A stretch of DNA of 64,000 bases, taken from Methanofollis aquaemaris (lineage in GTDB: Archaea; Halobacteriota; Methanomicrobia; Methanomicrobiales; Methanofollaceae). The position numbers were made by a program, and so were the translations under genes. The number at the start of each line of letters is the position of its first letter. Position 1 is the first letter of the stretch. The notes beneath the pieces are model-generated. The model was not told the DNA's origin, ran no database searches, and was given only the letters and a program-made list of their open reading frames with translations. The stretch is taken from contig NZ_CP036172.1 of NCBI RefSeq assembly GCF_017357525.1, forward strand, positions 966,561-1,030,560, written 5' to 3'. Below are positions 1-7,520 of the stretch, one piece after another.

Positions 1-20
1 GAGCGGGATCTAGGATCACT

Positions 21-85
21 ATGAAATTGCCCTCATGCGACATGCCTGAGGCATACGTTCGCTTCATGAGCGATTCTACAAAGCC
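21..85 (+). repeat. Dispersed 65-base repeat, copy A1
   Basis: Matches copy A2 (2059-2123) over its whole 65 bases, sharing the blocks ATGCCTGAGGC and CGATTC.ACA.AGCC. Inverted copies lie at about 25700-25759 and 35101-35160. All copies are intergenic. An A-rich tract follows directly. Confidence 0.7.
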
Positions 86-108
86 AAAAAAAAAGAAAAA
101 GAAAAAGA

Positions 109-1182
109 TCAGTCTAATCCTTTCTTTCCTGATTTCAATTCCTCGATCGATTCTCCTTCCTCGATCTTCTCTTCAAGCTGGCGGAGGAGGATGTCGACCT
201 CTTCAGGGCTCGGGATCTCTCCAAGGATCGTCTCGTCAAGACCCTCAACCGCCTCGGTCCCCTCTTCCTCGGGCATCTCCTCGGTCGCCCCGAGGAACTT
301 TGCGCTCTGCTTCACCAGACTTGAAATCTCGAACGGGAAGATGATCTTCGTCGCCTGACCCTCGGCCATCTGCTTGAGGGCATCGAGAGAGAGAACCGTG
401 ATCGCCTTCTTGTCCAGCGGCCTCGAACCGAGGGAGAGGATCCGCAGCCCCTGGGCCTCGCCCTGTGCCTGGAGGATCTTCGAGAGCCGCTCGCCCTCGG
501 CACGGAGCACTTTGCTCTGCCGCTCACCCTCGGCCTGGAGGATCATGGACTGCCGCTCACCCTCGGCACGAAGGATGGCGGAACGCTTGTCACCCTCGGC
601 ACGAAGGATCGCCGCACGCCGCTCACGCTCGGCCGCGGTCTGCTCGGTCATCGCCTGCTTGACCACACCCACCGGATCGACCTCCTTGATCTCCACCCGC
701 TCGACCTTCACGCCCCACTGGTCGGTCTCACGGTCCAGAATGTCGCGGAGTTTGGTATTGATCAGGTCCCGGTTGTAGAGAACCTCATCGAGTTCCATAT
801 CACCGATGATCCCTCTCAGACTCGTCTGGGCCAGAGCGACCGTCGCCATCCGATAGTTCGAGACCTCGAAGAACGCCTTCTCGGGGTCGACCACCCGGGT
901 ATACACAATCGCATCGACATTAGTCGGCGAGTTGTCCTTGGTGATCACCTCCTGCGAGGGGACGTCCATCACCTGGGTTCTGAGATCAAGTTTCTCCACC
1001 GTCGTGATGATCGGGACAACCCACCGGAAACCGGGGTTCAACCTCCCGATATATTTCCCGAGCCTGATCTGCAACCCCTGCTCATACGGCTGGACGATCA
1101 CAACCCCCCTGGACATGATATAGATCACGACCAGGATCAGAAAGATCGTGATGAGATTGCTTGCGATCTCTTCAAGTACCAT
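109..1182 (-). CDS. Stomatin/paraslipin-type SPFH membrane protein
   Basis: A 357-residue protein with one N-terminal membrane segment (residues about 8-24) followed by an SPFH/prohibitin domain (about 25-185). SPFH proteins form oligomeric scaffolds on the membrane. Residues 184-249 are six tandem 11-residue repeats of the type AEGERQSxILx, giving a long hendecad coiled coil. The C-terminus is acidic. The ATG at 1182 overlaps the stop codon of the upstream NfeD gene by one base (TAATG), so the pair is translationally coupled; an upstream in-frame methionine at 1281 would lie inside NfeD and was rejected. The NfeD-stomatin pairing is a well-known conserved operon. The precise role here is not known. 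Confidence 0.93.
   Translation of the reverse strand: MVLEEIASNLITIFLILVVIYIMSRGVVIVQPYEQGLQIRLGKYIGRLNPGFRWVVPIITTVEKLDLRTQVMDVPSQEVITKDNSPTNVDAIVYTRVVDPEKAFFEVSNYRMATVALAQTSLRGIIGDMELDEVLYNRDLINTKLRDILDRETDQWGVKVERVEIKEVDPVGVVKQAMTEQTAAERERRAAILRAEGDKRSAILRAEGERQSMILQAEGERQSKVLRAEGERLSKILQAQGEAQGLRILSLGSRPLDKKAITVLSLDALKQMAEGQATKIIFPFEISSLVKQSAKFLGATEEMPEEEGTEAVEGLDETILGEIPSPEEVDILLRQLEEKIEEGESIEELKSGKKGLD
436..633 (-). repeat. Tandem 33-base coding repeat in the SPFH gene
   Basis: Six in-frame units encode 11-residue repeats (AEGDKRSAILR, AEGERQSMILQ, AEGERQSKVLR and similar). The 11-residue period is that of a hendecad coiled coil. It is an unusually regular form of the coiled-coil region of this family. 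Confidence 0.8.
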
Positions 1183-1640
1183 TATTTCATCTCCTCCACC
1201 ACAATGTGCACCCCCTCGGAACGCACAACAACCACCTTCATCCCTTTCGGGATGATGCCATCTGTTGAGCGGGCACTCCACTCAACCCCCTCGATCGAGA
1301 CCTTGCCGCGGATACTCTCAGGTTCGACCTCTTTTATCACCAGCCCTTCAAGCCCAACGACCGAGTCGCGGCTGAGAGTCGTCGGCGGGTTCTCATCCGG
1401 GGTGATCCTGGAATAGAGCCAGACCGTTACGGCTGCAGCAGCAAGGGCTGTAACAACGCCCACGATGACCCCGATAGATGAGCCGAAGACATCGACCCCG
1501 AGTACGAAGAGAATCCCGAGGATGATCATCACCGTACCCGGAACTGCGATGAAAAAACCCGGGTTTGTTGCTTCGATCAAGAAAAAGAGGGCGCCGAGGA
1601 CGATGAGAATCCATCCGATAGAGATGCCCAGCAGTTCCAT
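1182..1640 (-). CDS. NfeD-like membrane protein
   Basis: A 152-residue protein with three or four hydrophobic segments (about 8-75) and a soluble C-terminal domain (about 90-150) of the NfeD OB-fold type. NfeD proteins partner with stomatin-like proteins, and the stomatin gene follows with a one-base overlap. The ATG at 1640 is preferred because a TATA-like CTTTATATC at 1660-1668 lies about 25 bases upstream, implying a nearly leaderless mRNA; a TTG at 1682 is an alternative start. It is the short NfeD form without a ClpP-like protease domain. Confidence 0.85.
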   Translation of the reverse strand: MELLGISIGWILIVLGALFFLIEATNPGFFIAVPGTVMIILGILFVLGVDVFGSSIGVIVGVVTALAAAAVTVWLYSRITPDENPPTTLSRDSVVGLEGLVIKEVEPESIRGKVSIEGVEWSARSTDGIIPKGMKVVVVRSEGVHIVVEEMK

Positions 1641-1721
1641 GTGTTGGAATTGAGTTCTCAGGATATAAAGATGCTCAATCAAGAGAATAGCAGATATAGC
1701 AGGACATATGGAATATGGAAT

Positions 1722-1737
1722 CTATGGGGCCCCATAG
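1722..1737. promoter_or_regulatory. Perfect 16-base palindrome upstream of NfeD
   Basis: CTATGGGGCCCCATAG is a perfect inverted repeat about 55 bases upstream of the presumed TATA element of the NfeD-stomatin operon. It could be an operator or half of a hairpin. Its function is unknown. Confidence 0.4.
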
Positions 1738-1850
1738 GGGGCCGATGAGAATCTCACAACTACCGTCGCGTCAACCCCCAAATGTCTGATAGGAGGCCCA
1801 CCGCACTCTTCACGGCAGAGCAGCGAGCAGGATCACCACTTCGTCGCCGC

Positions 1851-2035
1851 CCCGCCCCTATCCTCATCGTGGAGGGTCCGGGGGGATCTTCCACCACTCG
1901 CACCGGGGGTGTTGCCCCTGCGGACTCCCGGGATAAAGATCCGGACGGGAAGGCAGCGGGGTGATCGTTCAGAGGGTGTTCCCGTCCTCTGCCGATTCAT
2001 CACGCAGGGACAAGGGCATGATCAACCCCCGATGT
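1851..2035. repeat. GC-rich dispersed repeat, copy B1
   Basis: It contains the family hairpin (ACCGGGGGTGTTGCCCCTGC) and a tail that matches the B4 copy at 25805-25930 over more than 100 bases, including CCCGGGAT, GGAAGGCAG and TGATCGTTC. An inverted half copy (1852-1885) precedes it. The A2 element starts 24 bases further on. Confidence 0.65.
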
Positions 2036-2058
2036 TCACCCCCAGAAGAGGGATAACC

Positions 2059-2123
2059 ATGAAAATACTTTCATTCGGTATGCCTGAGGCGTGCTTTCGA
2101 CTCATGCCCGATTCAACACAGCC
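2059..2123 (+). repeat. Dispersed 65-base repeat, copy A2
   Basis: Same length and orientation as copy A1 (21-85) and clearly similar along the whole element. It lies immediately after the GC-rich B1 repeat, the same A/B adjacency seen at 25.7 and 35.1 kb. Confidence 0.7.
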
Positions 2124-2338
2124 GTAAAATCACTTTTTTTGTCTTCTTCATAAGGAGACCGCGATCATGAGAGCGGACACGCTCAGATCCCGGAGAGGAG
2201 AAGATAACCACATAAAGAGCAAATAAAGAGGACGAATCGGAAAAAAATGCTCAAAATCTACAATTTCAAGACATATAATATTCCAAATTAGAAGAAATCA
2301 TAAATATTATTAATGAGATCAAGGAGCATGGCGAGCAG

Positions 2339-3061
2339 GTGACCAGGAAACACGAGATCCCGAGACAGAAACACTACGCCCTCGGCTGGTACCACGAAGG
2401 GGTTACCCACCTCTCCATGCACGAATATGAGGAGGCCCTCTCGTACTTTGACCGAGCCCTCAAAGCTGTTCCCGATCACCCGGACTTTCTCATCGGCAAA
2501 GGCGAAGTCTTGATGGCCTTCGGAGAGCACCAGGACGCATACGAGTGTTTCCTTGCAGCCGCAACCGCCGAACCGGAGAACCTCAAGGGATGTATCCTCC
2601 TCGGCACCGCCCTCCTCAAACTCCGGAAATACGAACCCGCCGACGAGGCCTTTCTCGCCGCGATCACCCTCAACCGCTACGACGGCGAAGCATGGCTCGG
2701 CCACGCAATCGCATCCTATCATCTCGGTGAAGAGGCCGGAGCGAAGGAGGCACTTCTCACCTCATATCACCTCAAGCCAGAACAGCCCGAACTTATGTAT
2801 TACCTTGCAAGGACCGCCAGTTCAGATCAGGAGGCGATCAGTTATCTCGCCAGAGGCTGCCGTCTCGACCCGAAGAACCTCAACCTCATCACCGCAATAG
2901 CCGAGCGACTCATGAACATCGGACGATTTGAAGAGGCCGCGATCTTCTGCAGACGCGCCTGTGAACTCTGCCCCGAACATCCGGAAGTCAGAGCGGCCGC
3001 AGGGAGATGCAAAGAGGCGCAGAAAAAAAGTGAGTTAACCTCTCAGAAAAGCAACGCGTGA
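2339..3061 (+). CDS. TPR-repeat protein
   Basis: A 240-residue soluble protein made almost entirely of tetratricopeptide repeats, about six units from residue 12 to 230, with the typical pattern of W/Y, A and P residues (for example EEALSYFDRALKAVPDHP). TPRs form helical superhelices that bind partner proteins; the partner cannot be read from the sequence. The proposed start is GTG at 2339, with GGAG about 13 bases upstream and a TATA-like element near 2270-2280. The 3' end overlaps the convergent DUF89 gene by 27 bases. Monocistronic as far as can be seen. Confidence 0.85.
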   Translation: MTRKHEIPRQKHYALGWYHEGVTHLSMHEYEEALSYFDRALKAVPDHPDFLIGKGEVLMAFGEHQDAYECFLAAATAEPENLKGCILLGTALLKLRKYEPADEAFLAAITLNRYDGEAWLGHAIASYHLGEEAGAKEALLTSYHLKPEQPELMYYLARTASSDQEAISYLARGCRLDPKNLNLITAIAERLMNIGRFEEAAIFCRRACELCPEHPEVRAAAGRCKEAQKKSELTSQKSNA

Positions 3062-3892
3062 GCCCTTCGGCACGCCGACCATCTCCGCGATCGTCTCGCA
3101 CTTGACGGCCATCAGATGCGCGACCGGCGGGAAGTCATCGTATTCGGTCAGAGACTCGTAGTTTGCCATTCCCTTCGCGATGACCAGCGTGCACCGGCCC
3201 AGGGCATCAAGCAGTTCTGGCGGGGCCAGGTCCAGGTTCACACCGAGTTCGCGCTCGCCGGCTGTCGTCGTGAGAACCGCGTCGGCAAGAGCGTCAAGCC
3301 CGAGAGCGCGGGCGTCCTCGATCGTGGCATCATTCAGGATCGGAGCCCCCCTCACCACGACGGTCACCTCGGCCCCGGCCTCCTTGAGGTATCGGATCAG
3401 GAGCCGGTCAAAGACCACCTCACCGCAGTTGTCAGTCAGATACACCACACGATCACAGAGAGAGAGGATCGCATCGGTCTCGTCGATGGTCAGACCTTTC
3501 GGGAACTCCTCATCAAAGAACGCAAGAAAGTCGTCGGTCACCTGGTGGGACTGGACGCCATAGTCGAAGGTGTTGGCAAGGACCGCAGCACAGACATAGT
3601 CCCTGAAGGTCGAGAGCCCGGGCCCGATCACCTCGACGGCGGCGAGGGCATCGGCATTGTTCTCCCCTTTAAGCGCGAGATAGGGATCGTCGGAACCGAT
3701 CATCTCATACGCGCACCGGTGAACAGCACTCGCAATGACCGGGGCCGCAATTCCGGCATCCCGACCGGAGGCAAGAACCTCGGCCGCAGCGCGCCGCACC
3801 GCCTCGATCCGCTCCCGATCATCAAGCACCAGACCTGCCTCATAGACTACTCTTGAGAGGAGACAATCAGTACACCGCGGCTGAAACTTCAT
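3035..3892 (-). CDS. DUF89 / ARMT1-like damage-control phosphatase
   Basis: A 285-residue member of the DUF89 family, metal-dependent phosphatases thought to remove damaged phosphometabolites. The N-terminus has the cysteine pair CTDC seen in archaeal members. The conserved metal site DNCGEVVFD lies near residue 155, followed by VVRGAPILND and KGMANYES, all typical of the family. The length fits the archaeal/bacterial subfamily. The gene starts only 23 bases after tRNA-Pro on the same strand and may be read through from it. The substrate is unknown. Confidence 0.88.
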   Translation of the reverse strand: MKFQPRCTDCLLSRVVYEAGLVLDDRERIEAVRRAAAEVLASGRDAGIAAPVIASAVHRCAYEMIGSDDPYLALKGENNADALAAVEVIGPGLSTFRDYVCAAVLANTFDYGVQSHQVTDDFLAFFDEEFPKGLTIDETDAILSLCDRVVYLTDNCGEVVFDRLLIRYLKEAGAEVTVVVRGAPILNDATIEDARALGLDALADAVLTTTAGERELGVNLDLAPPELLDALGRCTLVIAKGMANYESLTEYDDFPPVAHLMAVKCETIAEMVGVPKGSRVAFLRG

Positions 3893-3914
3893 AAAAACAC
3901 CAAAAACAAAGAAA

Positions 3915-3989
3915 TGGGGTCACCGCGATTCGAACGCGGGTCAGAAGACCCCCAGTCTCCTAGGATGGTCCAGGCTACCCTATGACCCC
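3915..3989 (-). tRNA. tRNA-Pro (anticodon GGG)
   Basis: It folds as a complete cloverleaf: acceptor stem GGGGTCA/TGACCCC, anticodon stem GGAGA/TCTTC with loop CTGGGGG (anticodon GGG), and T arm CCGCG-TTCGAAT-CGCGG. The discriminator is A and CCA is not encoded. The CCA-adding enzyme is itself in this window, at 39.6 kb. Confidence 0.95.
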
Positions 3990-4013
3990 AATGACTCAAT
4001 ACTATTCGACCTC

Positions 4014-4024
4014 ACGATATATGT
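4014..4024 (-). promoter_or_regulatory. TATA box for tRNA-Pro
   Basis: Read on the minus strand, TACATATATCG lies 25-35 bases upstream of the tRNA 5' end, the normal position for an archaeal box A. Confidence 0.6.
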
Positions 4025-4135
4025 ACCCTTCCGTCCGGAGCGTATGCCCGGCCGGGTGTTGAGAGGCGATGGCCATCCAAACGCAGGAAAAAATTAAACC
4101 AAAAAAAGATGAATGGCCTGAATCAGGCACACAAC

Positions 4136-4348
4136 TCAGATCCTGAGCTGCTTGAATTTTTCGACGTTTTTCGTAAGTGCTTCAAGTTCGCTGTCGGTAA
4201 TCTGCATCCTGCTCCCAAGGACATTCACCTCACTGAGGAGTTGCTGGATCCTGACGTACATAATGTACATGATAAAGAGCTGGATGACGATCACGATACC
4301 AAGAATGATGAGGAGAATTCCTCCCATGTCAAATGCTTCTGCTGTCAT
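4136..4348 (-). CDS. Small membrane-anchored coiled-coil protein
   Basis: A 70-residue protein with one hydrophobic segment (about 9-30) followed by a predicted amphipathic coiled-coil helix (about 31-70). The family is not recognised. The ATG directly abuts the stop codon of minD (no gap), so it is very likely the last gene of the four-gene DUF2226-Roadblock-minD operon. By position it could be a membrane partner or localisation factor for MinD; that is inference only. Confidence 0.7.
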   Translation of the reverse strand: MTAEAFDMGGILLIILGIVIVIQLFIMYIMYVRIQQLLSEVNVLGSRMQITDSELEALTKNVEKFKQLRI

Positions 4349-5134
4349 CTAGTTTTTCCCCCTGAACAGTGTTCTTGCAAGACGGTCAATGAACCCTTCA
4401 CGCTCCTTAGCGCCGTCGTCATGATACTCGCAGCCTGCGATCTCCGCGGCGATCCTCTTGATCGCCCGTGATGCTGGGCTGGTCGGGTGTTTGATCACGA
4501 TCGGCGTCTTGTAGGCCGCCGACTCCCGGACAAATGTGTCCTCAGGGACAGCGCCCAGGGACTGAACCCCGAGCGACTTCTCGATCTTGCGCTCGACAAA
4601 ATCGACGTTATCTCTCCCGGCCCGATTGATGATCGCATACCTGACATTCCCCCCAACCAGTTCGGTCAGGATCTTCGTCTTGAGGGCGTCCACAATCGAG
4701 GAGAGTTCAGGGTTGACGACAAGGATTACCTCATCGGCGATCGCAAGCGGGACCACCCCGTCCCTGCTGATGCCTGCCGGAGCGTCGATAAGGAGATAGT
4801 CGCACTTGTTGACAAGTTCGTGCATCACCTCGCGAAGGCGGTCAGGATTGGCGTCCTGGAAGCCCTGAAGCGATATCCCGCAGGGCACCACCTTCAAACC
4901 GGCAGGGCCGTCGTAGACCGCCTCTTCAATGGTTGCCTTCCCGGCAAGCACCTCATGGAGGGTGACAGGGACATTCTCAAGCCCGAGCAGGATCCCGATG
5001 TTTGCCATGCCCACATCGGCGTCGAGGATATAGGTCTCCTTGCCAAGTTGTGCGAGGGCCGTCCCGAGATTGACCGTCGTGGTGGTCTTGCCCGTCCCGC
5101 CCTTGCCTGAAGCAATCGTATACGCTTTGATCAT
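4349..5134 (-). CDS. minD: MinD/ParA-family ATPase
   Basis: A 261-residue deviant Walker A ATPase with SGKGGTGKTTT at residues 8-18, the DADVGMANI motif, and LIDAPAGI as Walker B. MinD proteins dimerise on ATP and bind the membrane. The C-terminus (IDRLARTLFRG) looks like the amphipathic membrane-targeting helix of MinD. The start at 5134 has a GAGGAATGAG Shine-Dalgarno region; an in-frame codon seven residues earlier is less likely. It is in an operon with two Roadblock-type genes upstream and a small membrane protein downstream, suggesting a spatial-organisation or polarity role rather than bacterial-style MinCD division control. Confidence 0.9.
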   Translation of the reverse strand: MIKAYTIASGKGGTGKTTTTVNLGTALAQLGKETYILDADVGMANIGILLGLENVPVTLHEVLAGKATIEEAVYDGPAGLKVVPCGISLQGFQDANPDRLREVMHELVNKCDYLLIDAPAGISRDGVVPLAIADEVILVVNPELSSIVDALKTKILTELVGGNVRYAIINRAGRDNVDFVERKIEKSLGVQSLGAVPEDTFVRESAAYKTPIVIKHPTSPASRAIKRIAAEIAGCEYHDDGAKEREGFIDRLARTLFRGKN

Positions 5135-5185
5135 CTCATTCCTCGCCTGTTTCAATGTCTCTTCGTACAGATGGATGCAGAGGCC

Positions 5186-5779
5186 CTACAACCACCGTCG
5201 CAGAACCTCCACCGCATCATGCTCCATGTCCTGGACCCATGTATCAGGGATGTTGTGCTCAGTATGCAGGATGCCGACCAGACTGGAACCCTTGTGCTGG
5301 ATGCCGAAGAGCATCACCGTCGGGTCATCAGGGAGCCCACCTTCTGAGAAGATGTAACTGTATTTTGCGGCATCCGACGCGGCGTCTCCCTCAGAAGAGG
5401 CGACGACAAGACCATCGTCGGTCGAGATCGTGAAGGCATCGAGGTAATATTTCTCACAGAGTGCCTTCATACTCTCCAGAATATCGGCACGTCCCCCGAT
5501 GAGTTCAATCTTACGAGGAGGCTTCTCCCACTCGACCTCGCGGGAACGCTGGATATGTTTGAAGAGTTTAAACATATCCACCGGCCCCCGACCTGTGCCG
5601 CCAACCATCTCCCGGAGACGCCCGACCTGCTGGCTCTCCTGAGTATCCGTCCTCACCTCTTCGAGAAGGCCCCTGACCCGGACCATCTGGAGCACGCACC
5701 CTGCGATGCCGACCCCGATCAGGGTGAGGAGGACAACTATGATCTCCCCCAAAACAACAAGTGTCGTTCCGTCATCCAT
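5186..5779 (-). CDS. Membrane-anchored Roadblock/LC7-domain protein
   Basis: A 197-residue protein with an N-terminal membrane segment (about 7-31), a linker with coiled-coil character (32-60), and a C-terminal Roadblock/LC7-like domain (about 95-197; note LDAFTISTDDGLVVASS, the standard strand-turn-strand of the fold). Roadblock proteins regulate small GTPases and, in bacterial MglB, cell polarity. No small Ras-like GTPase is in this operon; the neighbouring NTPase is MinD, 51 bases downstream. It starts four bases after DUF2226. The Roadblock assignment is from pattern recognition and should be confirmed by profile search. Confidence 0.75.
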   Translation of the reverse strand: MDDGTTLVVLGEIIVVLLTLIGVGIAGCVLQMVRVRGLLEEVRTDTQESQQVGRLREMVGGTGRGPVDMFKLFKHIQRSREVEWEKPPRKIELIGGRADILESMKALCEKYYLDAFTISTDDGLVVASSEGDAASDAAKYSYIFSEGGLPDDPTVMLFGIQHKGSSLVGILHTEHNIPDTWVQDMEHDAVEVLRRWL

Positions 5780-5783
5780 ACTC

Positions 5784-6791
5784 TTACTTCACTCCTTTTT
5801 CCTTGTTTTCCCCGATGAGATGTCCGAGTTCCAGGCGGTCGAGTATCGAGACGTAACTGTCCTTCAGGTCGGCCGCCATCTGATCGGCATCGATTCCATC
5901 AAGGGCAGCCAGATCCCTGAATACCGGATCCTCATGAGGAACCTCTGCGGGCGCCCGGACATGACGCTCCCTTTCCAGATGTTTCCCTGCCCCGGATCCG
6001 CGGGTCAAATCCTTTCCAGCAGGAGACAAAGGTTCGGGCGCAGCACCAACCTCGCGCCTGCGCGTGGGAGGGACAGGGGGGGACGGGGGCTGCTCTTCGC
6101 CACCCTCCACCAGGCACCCCTGATTGAACTCCCTGGCGAGGGCGAGTTGCGGATCGGTCAGGGAGTATACGGCCACCTCTCCAGGGGCCGTCATCTCCCC
6201 GACTTTCACGAGCGCCGAGGCCCCGCGTTCACGCTCCCCCCCGGCGAGGATACATACTCCTCCCGAGAAGACGAGGGTAAAACTGTCAGAACCAAGGTTA
6301 AAAATGGCATATCCCGTGAAACCAGAATGTTTCAGACCATCAAGCATCTCCAGACCGGTCGCATTCCGTTTGATCTCGATGAGGCAACCTCTGGGCACCT
6401 GAAGAGAGGCGTTCTTCCCCTTCGCTGGCCCCGGCTCCGATTTCTGGCGATTACGAGGTTTCTCCTGGGAGGAGCACATATCAGAGCGTGGGACCGAGGC
6501 CTTCGCATTGAACTCAGCCGCCAGACGGATCTGCGGCCCGTTCAGGAGATACAAGGCCGCTTCTACCGGATCATCCGCCAGGCCTCTGACCGCATCCCAT
6601 GCACGAGCACCCTGAAGATCCTGGTACTCGGCAAGTATGCAGGTACCTTCAGAGAACACCAGCGAGATCGGGGCACCCTCATGGTTCACCATCACGTGGC
6701 CTGAGAAGGAAGTCTCCGCTATCTCAGCAAGTATGAAAGATAAAGAGATATCTCGCCTGATAGAAGAGAAGTTACCTCTCGGAATATCCAT
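5784..6791 (-). CDS. DUF2226-like protein with duplicated domain
   Basis: A 335-residue soluble protein with an internal duplication. Residues about 3-105 and 130-245 both begin PRG...I, then reach FxGY/HVxxxxxxxxxLVFSxGxCILA, and end in L.DPQ.rLA.EFN. This resembles the archaeal DUF2226 family, whose function is unknown. A proline-rich linker (about 248-270) leads to a C-terminal helical segment (about 290-330). It is the first gene of the MinD operon, with TATA-like AT-rich sequence at about 6815-6832. The repeated domain resembles effector-sensor modules found beside Roadblock genes, but no activity can be deduced. Confidence 0.7.
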   Translation of the reverse strand: MDIPRGNFSSIRRDISLSFILAEIAETSFSGHVMVNHEGAPISLVFSEGTCILAEYQDLQGARAWDAVRGLADDPVEAALYLLNGPQIRLAAEFNAKASVPRSDMCSSQEKPRNRQKSEPGPAKGKNASLQVPRGCLIEIKRNATGLEMLDGLKHSGFTGYAIFNLGSDSFTLVFSGGVCILAGGERERGASALVKVGEMTAPGEVAVYSLTDPQLALAREFNQGCLVEGGEEQPPSPPVPPTRRREVGAAPEPLSPAGKDLTRGSGAGKHLERERHVRAPAEVPHEDPVFRDLAALDGIDADQMAADLKDSYVSILDRLELGHLIGENKEKGVK

Positions 6792-7145
6792 TACTAGTTT
6801 GTAGTGATTGTAGATAATATAACTATATGTTAATCAGGCGAAATAGAACAAGATATATATGACCTCACAATGGCAGAGGGCAGGATTTAAAAACATACCC
6901 ATAATAGATAACACAGAATAGAAGTTCAGACACCAAAAAGGAGCATTTTCAAACTGAAAAAGAATATAGAGGGGGCCAATTGGCCCATTCAACTTCCAAA
7001 GACAAAAAATCCGAAAAATTTTAACAAATATCATAGAGAGTAAGGGGAAGGGGAATTTGAGCACCTTTTATTGAGAAGTAAGCCCCACATTTTCATCAAG
7101 AGAAAGCAAAATAAGTTATATGAGCAGAGGCAAGGTACGGTGGGC
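6792..7145. other. AT-rich divergent promoter region
   Basis: About 350 bases, much more AT-rich than the rest of the window, between two Roadblock-containing transcription units. TATA-like sequences point both ways: CATATAGTTATATTATC (about 6815-6832) to the left and AAGTTATATG (about 7112-7121) to the right. A perfect 14-base palindrome sits in the middle at 6973-6986. The open frames here are low-complexity and not gene-like. Confidence 0.6.
6973..6986. promoter_or_regulatory. 14-base palindrome between divergent Roadblock operons
   Basis: GGGCCAATTGGCCC is a perfect palindrome in an otherwise AT-rich divergent intergenic region. Its position suggests a shared operator; the cognate regulator is unknown. 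Confidence 0.35.
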
Positions 7146-7520
7146 ATGACAGAACAACTGGGATTGAAGGAGAGAATCAACCGGTTCATCAAGGGCATCA
7201 TGGAAGTAGAGGGAGTCTCGGCCTGTGTTCTCTCTTCCAGAGACGGGATCCTGATGGGCAAGGCATTTCCTGATAACATATCCGTACCCTCTTTTGCCGC
7301 CATGAGCGCAACGCTCCTGGCCTCCGCCGAAGCAGCAGCCAGCATCGCACACGTCCACCCCCCGCAGAAAATCGTGGCCACCGGCCAGGGCACATCGATG
7401 ATGGTGATCAGCGCCGGGGAGCGGACACTTGTCGCAGCAATACTCAAAGAAGACGCAGACCAGGAAGAGATCTATGCATCTCTGACGGAGATCGCGCGCG
7501 AGATCGCGGAGGTACTGTGA
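7146..7520 (+). CDS. Roadblock/LC7-domain protein
   Basis: A 124-residue, stand-alone Roadblock/LC7 protein without a membrane segment. Features of the fold: the core GVSACVLSSRDGILMGKAFP, a central helix rich in Ala/Ser, and the strand pairs MMVISAGERTLVAAIL. The ATG at 7146 is chosen because GGTGGG precedes it and TATA-like TTATATGAG lies about 25-30 bases upstream; an earlier in-frame ATG at 7071 would add a lysine-rich extension not typical of the family. It overlaps the response regulator gene by one base (TGATG), so a signalling partnership is likely. It is divergent from the MinD/Roadblock operon. Confidence 0.85.
   Translation: MTEQLGLKERINRFIKGIMEVEGVSACVLSSRDGILMGKAFPDNISVPSFAAMSATLLASAEAAASIAHVHPPQKIVATGQGTSMMVISAGERTLVAAILKEDADQEEIYASLTEIAREIAEVL

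Larger units (their letters stand above)
1641..2338. other. Long divergent intergenic region with repeats
   Basis: About 700 bases between the divergent NfeD and TPR genes. It holds the 16-base palindrome, the GC-rich B1 repeat (about 1851-2035) and the A2 repeat (2059-2123). The last 120 bases are AT-rich and carry a TATA-like ACATATAATATT at about 2270-2280 for the TPR gene. I see no convincing gene: the small open frames do not resemble proteins and run through the repeats. Confidence 0.7.

Noticed and set aside
6834-7064. 76-codon hydrophobic open frame in the AT-rich divergent region
   Set aside because: The hydrophobic Phe/Leu/Ile-rich translation is the expected result of AT-rich sequence. 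There is no Shine-Dalgarno, and it overlaps promoter elements.
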